Shown: piece after piece, positions 18,018 through 25,623 of the stretch
How the letters are laid out: the number at the start of each line of letters is the position of its first letter
How positions within the stretch are numbered: the stretch's first letter is position 1
Assembly: GCF_003332305.1 (NCBI RefSeq)
Contig: NZ_QOIO01000037.1
Span: forward strand, 1 to 55,034
From: Microvirga aerophila
GTDB lineage: Bacteria; Pseudomonadota; Alphaproteobacteria; Rhizobiales; Beijerinckiaceae
Direction of reading: 5' to 3'
DNA length: 55,034 bases
The notes under the pieces: model-generated
Databases searched by the model: none
What the model was told of the DNA's origin: nothing
What the model saw: the letters and a program-made list of their open reading frames with translations, nothing else
Position numbers and translations under genes: made by a program

Positions 18018-20090
18018 TTGCTATCGGTCAGCTTCTCGCCTCTGATTCCAGCCTATGCCCTCTGGGCGGTGGGAGCCGTCGCCCTGCTGCTCGCCGTTCT
18101 GGCAGTCCTGTCCCGAGGCCCTGTCGCGATCCTGCGTGCCATTGCCCTTGCGCTTGTCCTGCTGGCGCTCGCCAATCCGGCGCTCGTGCAGGAGGAGCGC
18201 GAGAAGGTGAAGGACATCGTGGCGGTTGTTATCGACCGCTCCACGTCGCAGACCCTCGGCGACCGACCGAGCATGACCGATCAGGTGCGCGCCGAACTCG
18301 AACGTCGCTTTGGCTCCGTGGCCGACGTGGAGCCACGCTTCATCGAAGCCGATGATGGCGACGGCGATGACGGGACACGCCTGTTCGCAGCTCTCTCCAA
18401 CGGACTTGCCGATGTGCCGCCCGATCGCCTGGCTGGTGTCATCTTCGTTACGGATGGCGTCGTGCATGACATTCCGCCATCCGTCGACGGCCTTGGCTTC
18501 AAGGCGCCTCTCCATGCGCTGATCACGGGACGTCCTGACGAGCGTGACCGGCAGATCAAGCTTTTGGAAGCGCCTCGCTTCGGCATCGTCGGAAAGGACC
18601 AGACGATCCGGGCGCAGGTTATGGAGCGCGGAGGCACGGGCTCGGCCTTCGTGACCGTGCGCCGCGACGGTCAGGTCTTCGCCCGCCAGCAGGTGCGGGC
18701 CGATACGCCCTTCTCGGTTCAGGTGCGCATCGACCACGGCGGCACCAACGTGGTCGAGCTCGAAGTCGAAGGCCTGCCCAACGAGCTGACGCAGGCCAAC
18801 AATCGCGCGGTCGTTCCCATCGAGGGCATCCGGGAGAAGCTACGGGTGCTGCTGGTGTCCGGCGAGCCCCATGCGGGCGAGCGCACCTGGCGCAACCTGC
18901 TCAAATCAGACGCCAACGTGGACCTCGTCCATTTCACGATCCTGCGTCCGCCGGAAAAGCAGGATGGGACGCCGATCAACGAACTTTCCCTCATCGCCTT
19001 TCCGACCCGCGAGCTGTTCCAGCAGAAGATTAAGGATTTCGACCTGATCATCTTCGACCGCTACGCCAACCAGAGCGTCCTGCCGTCGAGCTATTTCGAG
19101 AACATCGTGCGCTACGTGCGCGACGGCGGCGCGGTACTGGTGGCGGCGGGCCCCGAGTTCGCAAGCTACGGCAGTCTGGCCCAGACCCGGCTCGCGCCGA
19201 TCATTCCCGGCACGCCGGACGGCCGTATCGTCGAGGAGCCCTATAAGGCTCAGATCACCAAGACCGGCGAGCGCCATCCCGTAACACGCGCCCTCCCCGG
19301 CTCTGAGCAGCAGCCTCCCGCCTGGGGAGAATGGCTGCGCATCATCGGTTCGCAGGTTCAGTCTGGCGCAACCGTCATGTCGGGCGCCAACGATCTGCCG
19401 CTTCTGGTCCTGCGCCGGGAGGACAAGGGCCGCGTCGCGCTGCTTCTGTCGGATCATGCCTGGCTTTGGGCGCGCGGCTATAACGATGGCGGCCCGCATA
19501 TCGACCTGCTGCGCCGCCTCTCGCACTGGCTCATGAAGGAGCCTGCCCTGGAAGAGGAGGCGCTTCGCGCGACGGCGGCGGGCCGCAACATTCGCATCGA
19601 ACGCCAGACCATGAGCGAAACCGCCGATCCGGTGACGCTGATCTCGCCCGTCGGCCAAGAAGGCAGCGTTGCTCTCAGCGAGACGCAACCAGGCCTGTTC
19701 ACGGCGCAGGTCGAGAGCCGCGAACTCGGCCTCCACACGGTGCGCTCCGGCGATCTCATCACGTTCGTGAGCATCGGCCCGGCCAATCCGCGCGAGCTCA
19801 CCGACGTGTTCAGCAACACGGAGGCGCTACAGCCCATCGCCGAGGCGACGGGCGGGTCGATCAGGCGCGTCGCGACGGCGGGCGATCGGAGCATTTCCGT
19901 ACCGCGAATCCTGGCCGTGCATTCGGGTTCGCGCTTTGCGGGCGGGGACTGGATCGGGATCAGGCCGAGCGACAGCGCCATTGTCCGCGGCGTGTCGGTG
20001 TTGCCCTTGGCCCTCGGCTTCCTGGGTCTTGTGCTCCTGGTGGGAGCCACCCTTGCGGCCTGGCTGACGGAAGGCCGCCGTCGAGCCTGA
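18018..20090 (+). CDS. Large membrane protein of the MoxR operon, vWA/amidotransferase-like
   Basis: A 690-aa protein starting with TTG at 18018, preceded by AGGAGATCCC. Two N-terminal helices (about 5-50) precede a vWA-like segment, VVIDRSTSQTLGDRP. A beta-rich region follows, then an amidotransferase-like part near KLRVLLVSGEPHAGERTWRNL and FDLIIFDRYANQSVLP. A last helix lies near residues 662-685. It resembles the alphaproteobacterial membrane proteins that close MoxR/DUF58/DUF4159 operons. No catalytic triad could be assigned. Its stop directly abuts the stop of the convergent GNAT gene with no bases between. Confidence 0.8.
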   Translation: MLSVSFSPLIPAYALWAVGAVALLLAVLAVLSRGPVAILRAIALALVLLALANPALVQEEREKVKDIVAVVIDRSTSQTLGDRPSMTDQVRAELERRFGSVADVEPRFIEADDGDGDDGTRLFAALSNGLADVPPDRLAGVIFVTDGVVHDIPPSVDGLGFKAPLHALITGRPDERDRQIKLLEAPRFGIVGKDQTIRAQVMERGGTGSAFVTVRRDGQVFARQQVRADTPFSVQVRIDHGGTNVVELEVEGLPNELTQANNRAVVPIEGIREKLRVLLVSGEPHAGERTWRNLLKSDANVDLVHFTILRPPEKQDGTPINELSLIAFPTRELFQQKIKDFDLIIFDRYANQSVLPSSYFENIVRYVRDGGAVLVAAGPEFASYGSLAQTRLAPIIPGTPDGRIVEEPYKAQITKTGERHPVTRALPGSEQQPPAWGEWLRIIGSQVQSGATVMSGANDLPLLVLRREDKGRVALLLSDHAWLWARGYNDGGPHIDLLRRLSHWLMKEPALEEEALRATAAGRNIRIERQTMSETADPVTLISPVGQEGSVALSETQPGLFTAQVESRELGLHTVRSGDLITFVSIGPANPRELTDVFSNTEALQPIAEATGGSIRRVATAGDRSISVPRILAVHSGSRFAGGDWIGIRPSDSAIVRGVSVLPLALGFLGLVLLVGATLAAWLTEGRRRA

Positions 20091-20600
20091 TCAGGCCGAA
20101 TGTGGGAGCGGCGTCACGATCCCCTTGGCTCGCGACAAGGCGCCCTCCTGTAAATCGAGGGCGAGGAAGCGGTCTGGGTTCACAGGGCCCGGGAGCTGGA
20201 GTTGGCGGGGCGGCACGCGCCTGAAGCCGAAGCGGGCATAATAGGGCTCGTCGCCGACCAGAAGCACCAGGGTATGCCCCTGCTCCTTCGCGGCGTCGAG
20301 GGAGCGCTGCATGAGCGCCGCTCCAATGCCGCGGCTTTCGAAAGCGGGCTCCACCGTCAAAGGCCCGAGCATGAGGGCGGGCTCCTCGCCGGCCATCACC
20401 GGAGTCAGTCGGACGGATCCGACCAGGAGTGTTCCGACCATGGCCGTGAAGGACAGATCGAGCAGGTGGGGAGCACCCTCCCGGAGGCGCGAGGCCGTCC
20501 GGGCGAAGCGGCCCGGGCCGAAGGCGCGCTCGTGCAGGCGCTCGATGGACTCGGAGTCGTTGGGTTGCTCGGCGCGGATAATTAGGGAAAGCTCGGTCAT
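20091..20600 (-). CDS. GNAT-family N-acetyltransferase
   Basis: A 169-aa acetyltransferase of the YhbS-like type. The acetyl-CoA loop is FESRGIGAALM, preceded by the strand LMLGPLTVEP; the C-terminal half has EPYYARFGF, the usual YhbS signature. Substrate unknown. It ends exactly where the convergent MoxR-operon gene ends. A perfect 11-bp tandem duplication, TAGTGGCCGGA at 20633-20643 and 20644-20654, lies upstream of its start. Confidence 0.9.
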   Translation of the reverse strand: MTELSLIIRAEQPNDSESIERLHERAFGPGRFARTASRLREGAPHLLDLSFTAMVGTLLVGSVRLTPVMAGEEPALMLGPLTVEPAFESRGIGAALMQRSLDAAKEQGHTLVLLVGDEPYYARFGFRRVPPRQLQLPGPVNPDRFLALDLQEGALSRAKGIVTPLPHSA

Positions 20601-20632
20601 GGGCGGACTCCCGCAATAGCGACAAAGACGAT

Positions 20633-20654
20633 TAGTGGCCGGATAGTGGCCGGA
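20633..20654. repeat. 11-bp perfect tandem duplication
   Basis: TAGTGGCCGGA occurs twice in a row, 33-54 bases upstream of the GNAT start codon. It may be a replication slip or a double operator half-site. Confidence 0.8.
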
Positions 20655-20763
20655 CGAATGTCAGCCGTGTCGTCGTCGCAAGGTCCGCATGATGGTCATG
20701 AAGCTCGGCGTTTCCTGAATTTCATTGGCCATAGCAGCGTCACGGGCATGGCGCAAACGGTTC

Positions 20764-21246
20764 TCACCATGTCTGCGCCAGGGGCGCGCCTTGGAAGGCC
20801 TCCGCCAGACGGCGGCGGGTCGCCTGTGTGGTGCCGTCCGGGAGAGCGTCGAGGGGAAAGAAGCCGGCGTCGGCGATCTCCCGGTCCGGCTGCTTTGGCC
20901 CAAGCACCGTATAATCCTGGACGAGGTAGACGAGAACGTGGTCGCGCCTGGAAACCTTGGCGTTGAAGTAAACCCCGCACAGCTGCGGAGCCTCGTCGAT
21001 CCGGATGCAGGCTTCCTCGCGCAGCTCGCGACCGAGAGCCTCCAGGGCCGTTTCGCCCGTCTCCACCCCTCCGCCGGGAAGGTGCCAGCCGGGGACGTAG
21101 GTATGGCGGATCAGAAAGACGCGGTTGTCACGGTCACGTACGATTCCCCGAACACCCAGGGTCAAACCGCGGGAAAAACGCCAGTAGGTATGGAGCCCTC
21201 GCTGCATCAGGCGCGAGACCGAACTTTGTAGGGGGGTGTCGGACAT
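20764..21246 (-). CDS. Nudix hydrolase
   Basis: A 160-aa Nudix protein with the order GWHLPGGGVETGETALEALG then RELREEACI. The catalytic Glu residues of the box are all present, but the conserved Gly near its end is Cys (REEACI for REExGU), which may alter loop geometry. Substrate is not predictable. It is on the same strand as the downstream GNAT gene with a 163-base gap. Its start ATG at 21246 faces a 315-base spacer containing a possible small gene. Confidence 0.88.
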   Translation of the reverse strand: MSDTPLQSSVSRLMQRGLHTYWRFSRGLTLGVRGIVRDRDNRVFLIRHTYVPGWHLPGGGVETGETALEALGRELREEACIRIDEAPQLCGVYFNAKVSRRDHVLVYLVQDYTVLGPKQPDREIADAGFFPLDALPDGTTQATRRRLAEAFQGAPLAQTW

Positions 21247-21330
21247 CAGGTCACCACATCACAACAAAATTACAGAACTATGAACAGTGCCATGCGATTA
21301 AAGCATATGAGCACTTCTCAAACGACGCGT

Positions 21331-21351
21331 GACCTGCACATAACGCAGGTC
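21331..21351 (+). other. Hairpin upstream of a small ORF
   Basis: GACCTGC (21331-21337) pairs with GCAGGTC (21345-21351) across a 7-base loop, 28 bases before the ATG of the 39-aa frame. It could be a leader structure or an operator. Confidence 0.4.
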
Positions 21352-21379
21352 TAAGACAGGGCCAACCAAAGGTGTTCCA

Positions 21380-21499
21380 ATGTTTCTCTCTCTTGTCCTG
21401 TCCTGGCTGAACCGCTCCTCCAGCTTCACCTGGTCCCCCGCCCTCAACCTTGAGGACCGCACGATCTACTCGACCCTGCTCCCGGGCGTTCAGTACTAA
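21380..21499 (+). CDS. Possible 39-aa small protein
   Basis: A short open frame in the 315-base gap between the Nudix gene and mbfA: MFLSLVLSWLNRSSSFTWSP, then ALNLEDRTIYSTLLPGVQY. It has AAAGGTG six bases before the ATG, a hydrophobic N-terminal stretch, and a hairpin in its leader. I do not recognise a family. It ends 31 bases before the Irr-type box, so it is not obviously controlled by that box. The frame may be chance; conservation in relatives would decide. Confidence 0.35.
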   Translation: MFLSLVLSWLNRSSSFTWSPALNLEDRTIYSTLLPGVQY

Positions 21500-21530
21500 G
21501 TCAAAGAGGCTTTGCCGCAAGCCGGAGACC

Positions 21531-21551
21531 TGTTTAGAATACTTCTAAACA
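21531..21551 (+). promoter_or_regulatory. ICE-type Irr operator
   Basis: TTTAGAA-TAC-TTCTAAA (21533-21549) is a perfect match to the iron control element consensus TTTAGAA-N3-TTCTAAA. The symmetry extends by two more bases on each side (9-bp arms). It ends where the AGGAGG ribosome site of mbfA begins (21551-21556), so a bound protein would block transcription or initiation. Irr, the haem-sensing Fur-family regulator of Hyphomicrobiales, is the expected ligand. Confidence 0.9.
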
Positions 21552-21561
21552 GGAGGCTGGC

Positions 21562-22533
21562 ATGAAGGCTCTCTCCGAATTGACGGAGCGCGAGGTCGTT
21601 GCCCTCGCGATCGCCAACGAAGAGGAAGACTCGCGGATCTATCAGGCGTTCGCCGATCGGCTCCGAGCGAATTTCCCCTCCTCCGCCGATATCTTCGATG
21701 ACATGGCCGGGGAGGAGCGCGACCACCGCAACTCCCTTTATGCCTTCTACCGGTCCCGATTCGGCGAGCATCTGCCGCCGATCCGACGGGAGGACGTGCG
21801 CGGCTTCTTCAAGCGCCGGGCAGTGTGGTGGAACCCCCACCTCGATCTCGACAAGATGCGCCGAGAGGCCGAGCTCATGGAGCTTCAGGCTGCCAGCTTC
21901 TATGAGCAGGCCGCCCAGGCCACCCTCGACGTCGGCGTGCGCGAGCTCTTCATGAAGCTCGCAGAGGTGGAGCGCGGGCACGAGCGCAAAGCCAGCGAGC
22001 TGCACGACGTGCACCTGACCGAAGATGCCGAGGCCGCCGAGGAGGAGACCCGTAGGCGCCTTTTCGTTCTGCAATACGTGCAGCCGGGTCTCGCAGGGCT
22101 GATCGATGGATCGGTCTCGACCCTCGCGCCGCTCTTCGCTGCGGCCTTCGCCACGCACAGCAACAAGGAGACCTTTCTGGTGGGTCTTGCGGCGTCCGTC
22201 GGCGCGGGCATCAGCATGGGCTTGACGGAGGCGCTTTCCGACGATGGACGGATCACCGGACGCGGCTCACCCTGGCTGCGGGGGCTGATATGCGGGCTCA
22301 TGACCGCGGCAGGCGGGATCGGCCATACCCTGCCGTATCTGGTGCCGGATTCCTGGCCGAACGCCTTCTGGCTCGCGACAAGCATCGCGGCCGTGGTGGT
22401 CGCAGTGGAGCTCGTGGCGATCTCCTGGATCAGGACGAAATACATGGATACGCCGTTCCTGAGCGCCACCTATCAGGTGGTCGTAGGCGGCGTCCTGGTT
22501 CTTCTGGCCGGCATCTTCATCGGGAGCGCTTGA
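21562..22533 (+). CDS. mbfA: MbfA iron exporter (ferritin-like domain plus VIT1-like membrane domain)
   Basis: A 323-aa inner-membrane protein. Residues 1-165 form a rubrerythrin/ferritin-like four-helix domain with the metal-binding Glu/His set in EEEDSRIYQ, EERDHR (51-56), EAELMELQAASFYEQ and EVERGHE (135-141). Residues from about 170 to the end are a VIT1-type transporter domain with several helices (LIDGSVSTLAPLFAAAFATH and following). In Bradyrhizobium and Agrobacterium MbfA exports iron and protects against iron and peroxide stress. A strong AGGAGG site and a perfect Irr operator lie immediately upstream, so derepression under iron sufficiency is expected. Confidence 0.95.
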   Translation: MKALSELTEREVVALAIANEEEDSRIYQAFADRLRANFPSSADIFDDMAGEERDHRNSLYAFYRSRFGEHLPPIRREDVRGFFKRRAVWWNPHLDLDKMRREAELMELQAASFYEQAAQATLDVGVRELFMKLAEVERGHERKASELHDVHLTEDAEAAEEETRRRLFVLQYVQPGLAGLIDGSVSTLAPLFAAAFATHSNKETFLVGLAASVGAGISMGLTEALSDDGRITGRGSPWLRGLICGLMTAAGGIGHTLPYLVPDSWPNAFWLATSIAAVVVAVELVAISWIRTKYMDTPFLSATYQVVVGGVLVLLAGIFIGSA

Positions 22534-22587
22534 CGGAGCCTTTCAGTTGAACGAACTCTCCGTGCCCCTCACAAGCGTCGAGCCGCC

Positions 22588-23511
22588 ATGTTCCGTCTTG
22601 CCCACCTGACAGATCCGCACGTAGGGCCGCTGCCGCGACCTCGATTGCGGCAATTGCTGAGCAAGCGGCTGACTGGTTGGTACAACTGGCACCGCAACCG
22701 CCAGGATAGTCACGACATGACGCTCTTGGCGGAGCTCGTCGCCGACATTCATGCGCAGAACCCCGATCACATCACCTGCACGGGCGATACCTGCAATATC
22801 GGTCTTCCGAGCGAATGGGCGACGTCGCGGGTGTTCCTCGAGGGTTTGGGCGACCCCTCCCGGGTCACCTTCGTTCCGGGCAACCACGACGCCTATGTGG
22901 GCGGCTCTCTCGAGGGGCTGCTCAAGGAAGTGGGCCCTTGGACGCGCAGCGACGACGGCACCGTGGCGGTCTTCCCGTTCCTGCGCCGCTATGGTCCCAT
23001 CGCGGTGATCGGCCTCTCGTCTGCCATTCCGACGCTTCCTTTTGTGGCGAGCGGCCGCATCGGGTCGAAGCAGCGCAAGGCCGCAGAAGCCATCCTTGGA
23101 GAGTTGGGTCGCGATTCCTCCTGCTTCCGCATCGTGCTCATTCACCATCCGCCCCATGTGGGCGGAGCGGAGCCTGGCCGTAATCTCACTGACGCCCGCA
23201 AATTCGAGGACATCATCGGCCGCGTTGGCGCTGAGCTCATCCTGCATGGACACAACCATGTGGGGGCCCTGCATCACCTCAATGGGCCTCGGGGACCAGT
23301 GCCGGTTGTCGGGGCGCCCTCCGCATCGGCCCGGGGTGGAACCTTGACCCACAAGGCGGGATACCACCTCTTCACGATAGACCAGGACGAAACGGGATTT
23401 CTGTTGAGGGCCGAGCTGCGGGGCCTGCGGCCCGACGGCAGCGTCGGCGGCATGGGGATGTTGTCCCTGGGACGTATCCGCCAGGCATCAGAGGGCGCTT
23501 CAGGCCTCTGA
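22588..23511 (+). CDS. Calcineurin-like metallophosphoesterase
   Basis: A 307-aa phosphoesterase with the dimetal motifs in order: D9-P-H11, GD at 66-67, GNHD at 98-101, HHPP, and GHNH. The layout resembles cyclic-nucleotide phosphodiesterases of the CpdA type, but the substrate cannot be fixed from sequence. It follows mbfA by 54 bases on the same strand and might be read through from the Irr-controlled promoter. A strong terminator lies further downstream at 23635-23678. Confidence 0.88.
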   Translation: MFRLAHLTDPHVGPLPRPRLRQLLSKRLTGWYNWHRNRQDSHDMTLLAELVADIHAQNPDHITCTGDTCNIGLPSEWATSRVFLEGLGDPSRVTFVPGNHDAYVGGSLEGLLKEVGPWTRSDDGTVAVFPFLRRYGPIAVIGLSSAIPTLPFVASGRIGSKQRKAAEAILGELGRDSSCFRIVLIHHPPHVGGAEPGRNLTDARKFEDIIGRVGAELILHGHNHVGALHHLNGPRGPVPVVGAPSASARGGTLTHKAGYHLFTIDQDETGFLLRAELRGLRPDGSVGGMGMLSLGRIRQASEGASGL

Positions 23512-23587
23512 GGCCCAACACTGGGCGCCTCCGCACTCTGGAGTACCGCTTTTGCACATACCAGTACGTCGGCAACGCTTGGTATGG

Positions 23588-23678
23588 TCCCGGCAACCAC
23601 AGAGATCGCCGATCAGGAAATTTCCCTGTGGCTAGGCCCGGCGTCACCGCCCCCGGTCCCCGCCGGGCCGTCTTTTTT
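23588..23678 (+). ncRNA. Candidate small RNA ending in a strong terminator
   Basis: The 457-base gap between the phosphoesterase and the DUF4142 gene holds a compact structured stretch. CCACAG (about 23597) can pair with CTGTGG (about 23626); inside it are GATC-GCC-GATC and the self-complementary GGAAATTTCC. Directly after this comes the terminator at 23635-23678. A two-stem layout ending in a U-run is typical of a trans-acting small RNA. The 5' end and promoter are not clear, and it could instead be the 3' UTR of the phosphoesterase mRNA. Confidence 0.4.
23635..23678 (+). terminator. Intrinsic terminator
   Basis: GGCCCGGCG (23635-23643) and CGCCGGGCC (23661-23669) form a perfect 9-bp stem followed by GTC and six T (23673-23678). 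Confidence 0.88.
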
Positions 23679-23856
23679 CCCTTTCGCAATGGCTCAGAAA
23701 TCGTGGCGTCGAACACGGTCGCGTATCCTTGGGTCTGCAGCCTGAGAGCCGCAGCACAACCAGCGAAGCAATCTCCAGTACAGTTGAAGATTAGAGCGGC
23801 GATGCAAAGTCTGTGCAGCCAAGCTTGAACATAATCTCAAGAAAATCACATTCTCT

Positions 23857-23881
23857 GGAACCGCTTAGACCATTCGCAGTT
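23857..23881 (+). promoter_or_regulatory. Candidate EcfG-type promoter for the DUF4142 gene
   Basis: GGAAC (23857-23861), a 16-base spacer, and AGTT (23878-23881). The general-stress ECF consensus of Alphaproteobacteria is GGAAC-N16/17-CGTT, so only one -10 base differs. It lies 88 bases before the ATG. Confidence 0.45.
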
Positions 23882-23968
23882 GAAGAGGTGCAGCAGTCAC
23901 CTTCGCGTCTCGCGGGCCTGTTTTGGCCTCGCGCAGTGTTCTGCGACCCGGAAACAGGAGTCTATCCC

Positions 23969-24643
23969 ATGAAAAAGTATCTCGCCGCCGCGGCCCTGCT
24001 GGCGTCTGTCTCTACACCTGCCTTCGCCCAGATGATGGACAGCCAGACCTTCCGCATGATGGCGTCGCAATCCGACGCCTTTGAGATCGCGTCCAGCCGC
24101 CTCGCCCTCGAGCGGTCGCGCAACCCGCGCGTTCTCGCCTATGCGCAGAACATGATCCAGGATCACGGCATGACGAGCCAGGCTCTCAATGGTGGCCGCG
24201 CCGTCTATTCCCAGTCCGGTGAGTTCGTGGGCGGCGCTGTCGGCAGCACACTGGCTGGCGCTGGCATTGGCGCCTTGGTCGGCGGTCCTGTGGGAGCAGC
24301 CGTTGGTGCCGGCGTCGGTGCGACGGCAGGCGCAGCCGCTAGCCGCGCGGGCGAGGTTCAGGCGACCGGCTCGGTGACCCCGATCCGCCTTGGCGTTCCG
24401 CTCGACGCTGAGAAGAGTGCGATGCTGAACCAGCTCGCCTCCACGTCCGGCCCGCAATTCGACCGCCTCTACGGCCAGGCCCAGCGCATGGCCCACCAGG
24501 AGGCGCTGGCCCTCTATACGAGCTACTCCCAGAACGGCACCGATCCGGCGCTTCGCCAGTTCGCCACCTCGGTCATCCCGCACCTGGAGCATCACTACTC
24601 CGATGCCCAGCGTCTGCCGGGCGGCGCCATGCGTCGTCGCTAA
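23969..24643 (+). CDS. DUF4142 exported protein with internal glycine zipper
   Basis: A 224-aa exported protein: Sec signal peptide 1-20 (ending AFA), then a DUF4142 ferritin-like helical domain split in two. The first half is SQTFRMMASQSDAFEIASSR...AYAQNMIQDH, the second DAEKSAMLNQLAS...HLEHHYSDAQ. Between them, at residues 88-124, is a glycine-zipper-like insert rich in GxxxG (GGAVGSTLAGAGIGALVGGP), as in outer-membrane-associated zipper proteins. DUF4142 proteins are periplasmic and stress-associated in this order. AGGAG lies 8 bases before the ATG at 23969. Confidence 0.88.
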   Translation: MKKYLAAAALLASVSTPAFAQMMDSQTFRMMASQSDAFEIASSRLALERSRNPRVLAYAQNMIQDHGMTSQALNGGRAVYSQSGEFVGGAVGSTLAGAGIGALVGGPVGAAVGAGVGATAGAAASRAGEVQATGSVTPIRLGVPLDAEKSAMLNQLASTSGPQFDRLYGQAQRMAHQEALALYTSYSQNGTDPALRQFATSVIPHLEHHYSDAQRLPGGAMRRR

Positions 24644-24667
24644 GCCGGAACTTGTTTTAAGCCTATC

Positions 24668-24697
24668 AACGGCGGGTCCTTGTGACCCGCCGTTTTT
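24668..24697 (+). terminator. Terminator between convergent genes
   Basis: AACGGCGGGTC (24668-24678) and GACCCGCCGTT (24684-24694) pair perfectly with a 5-base loop, followed by a T-run to 24697. It ends the DUF4142 gene. The T-run touches the stop codon of the convergent kinase gene. Confidence 0.88.
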
Positions 24698-25623
24698 CAT
24701 GCCGCCTGAAGGAAACCTTCCACCTGCGAGCGCCGGGGCATCGGTGCGACGGCGCCCTGTCCAAGCGTCGACAGGGCAGCGGCCGCATTGGCATAAGCGG
24801 CTGCCTGGAAGGAGTTCCCGTGAATGAGCCACTCAGCCAGGAACGCCCCATCGAAGGTGTCTCCGGCGCCGGTCGCGTCAACGGCTGCGACCGGTCGGGC
24901 GGGGATCACCTCCTGGCGATCGGGGGTCGCCACCATTGTGCCGGATTTGCCCATAGTCAGCGCGACGATGCGGCAGCCGAGACCGAGATAGAAGGCGCAG
25001 ATCTCCTCGGGACGGTCCAGCCCTGTCAGCTGCTGGGCGTCATCCAGCCCCGGCAGGGCAATATCCGAGAGAGCGACCGTACCGTGAATGACGGCGCGCG
25101 CCCGGTCGAGCGGCCAGAGGCGAAGGCGCAGGTTGGTGTCGTAGCTGACGATGGTGCCGTTCTGCCTGGCGTGCCGGATGGCGGCGAAGACAGCATCGGC
25201 GCAGCCTTGCGAGATCGCCTGACTGATCCCCGACGCATGAAGGACGCGCGCGGCCGCGATTTGCCCTAAGGGCAATTCGTCGGTCTGGACGAGGCTCGCG
25301 GCGGAGCCTGCGCGGGCATAGGAGAACACATGCCCATCCTCGCCGTAGCTGATGAAATAGACGCCCGTGCGTCCATCGGGCCGGACGATAACCGACGATC
25401 GGTCGATGCTTTCCTGGTCCCAGAGCTTGAGGAAGTTCGTCCCGAAGGCATCGCTCCCCAAGGCGGTGAAAATGGCAGTCTTCGCACCCTGCCTGGCAGC
25501 CGCGACGGCAGCGTTGGAAACATCGCCGCCGAATCCCGGCAGATAAAGGCTCTCCCCCTGCCGCTCGACCTCCGCGAACTCCATCAGAGGTTCGCCAAAA
25601 GCCAGAAGATCTATCGTTTTCAT
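24697..25623 (-). CDS. PfkB-family sugar kinase, 2-keto-3-deoxygluconate kinase-like
   Basis: A 308-aa ribokinase-family kinase. The N-terminal GEPLMEF, GGDVSNAAVAAARQG, the segment YDTNLRLRLW, and the anion-hole and catalytic motif DATGAGDTFDGAF (Asp255) are present. The pattern fits 2-dehydro-3-deoxygluconate kinase (KdgK), which phosphorylates KDG for entry to the Entner-Doudoroff pathway; fructokinase-like roles remain possible. Its ATG overlaps the stop of the upstream FAD oxidase gene (ATGA), so the two are translated together. Confidence 0.85.
   Translation of the reverse strand: MKTIDLLAFGEPLMEFAEVERQGESLYLPGFGGDVSNAAVAAARQGAKTAIFTALGSDAFGTNFLKLWDQESIDRSSVIVRPDGRTGVYFISYGEDGHVFSYARAGSAASLVQTDELPLGQIAAARVLHASGISQAISQGCADAVFAAIRHARQNGTIVSYDTNLRLRLWPLDRARAVIHGTVALSDIALPGLDDAQQLTGLDRPEEICAFYLGLGCRIVALTMGKSGTMVATPDRQEVIPARPVAAVDATGAGDTFDGAFLAEWLIHGNSFQAAAYANAAAALSTLGQGAVAPMPRRSQVEGFLQAA

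Noticed and set aside
20661..20732. 23-aa frame on the minus strand between the Nudix and GNAT genes
   Set aside because: No ribosome site, no family resemblance, and shorter than can be trusted without conservation data.
21278..21520. 80-codon frame on the minus strand opposite the possible 39-aa gene
   Set aside because: No ribosome site or recognisable pattern; it crosses the Nudix promoter region.
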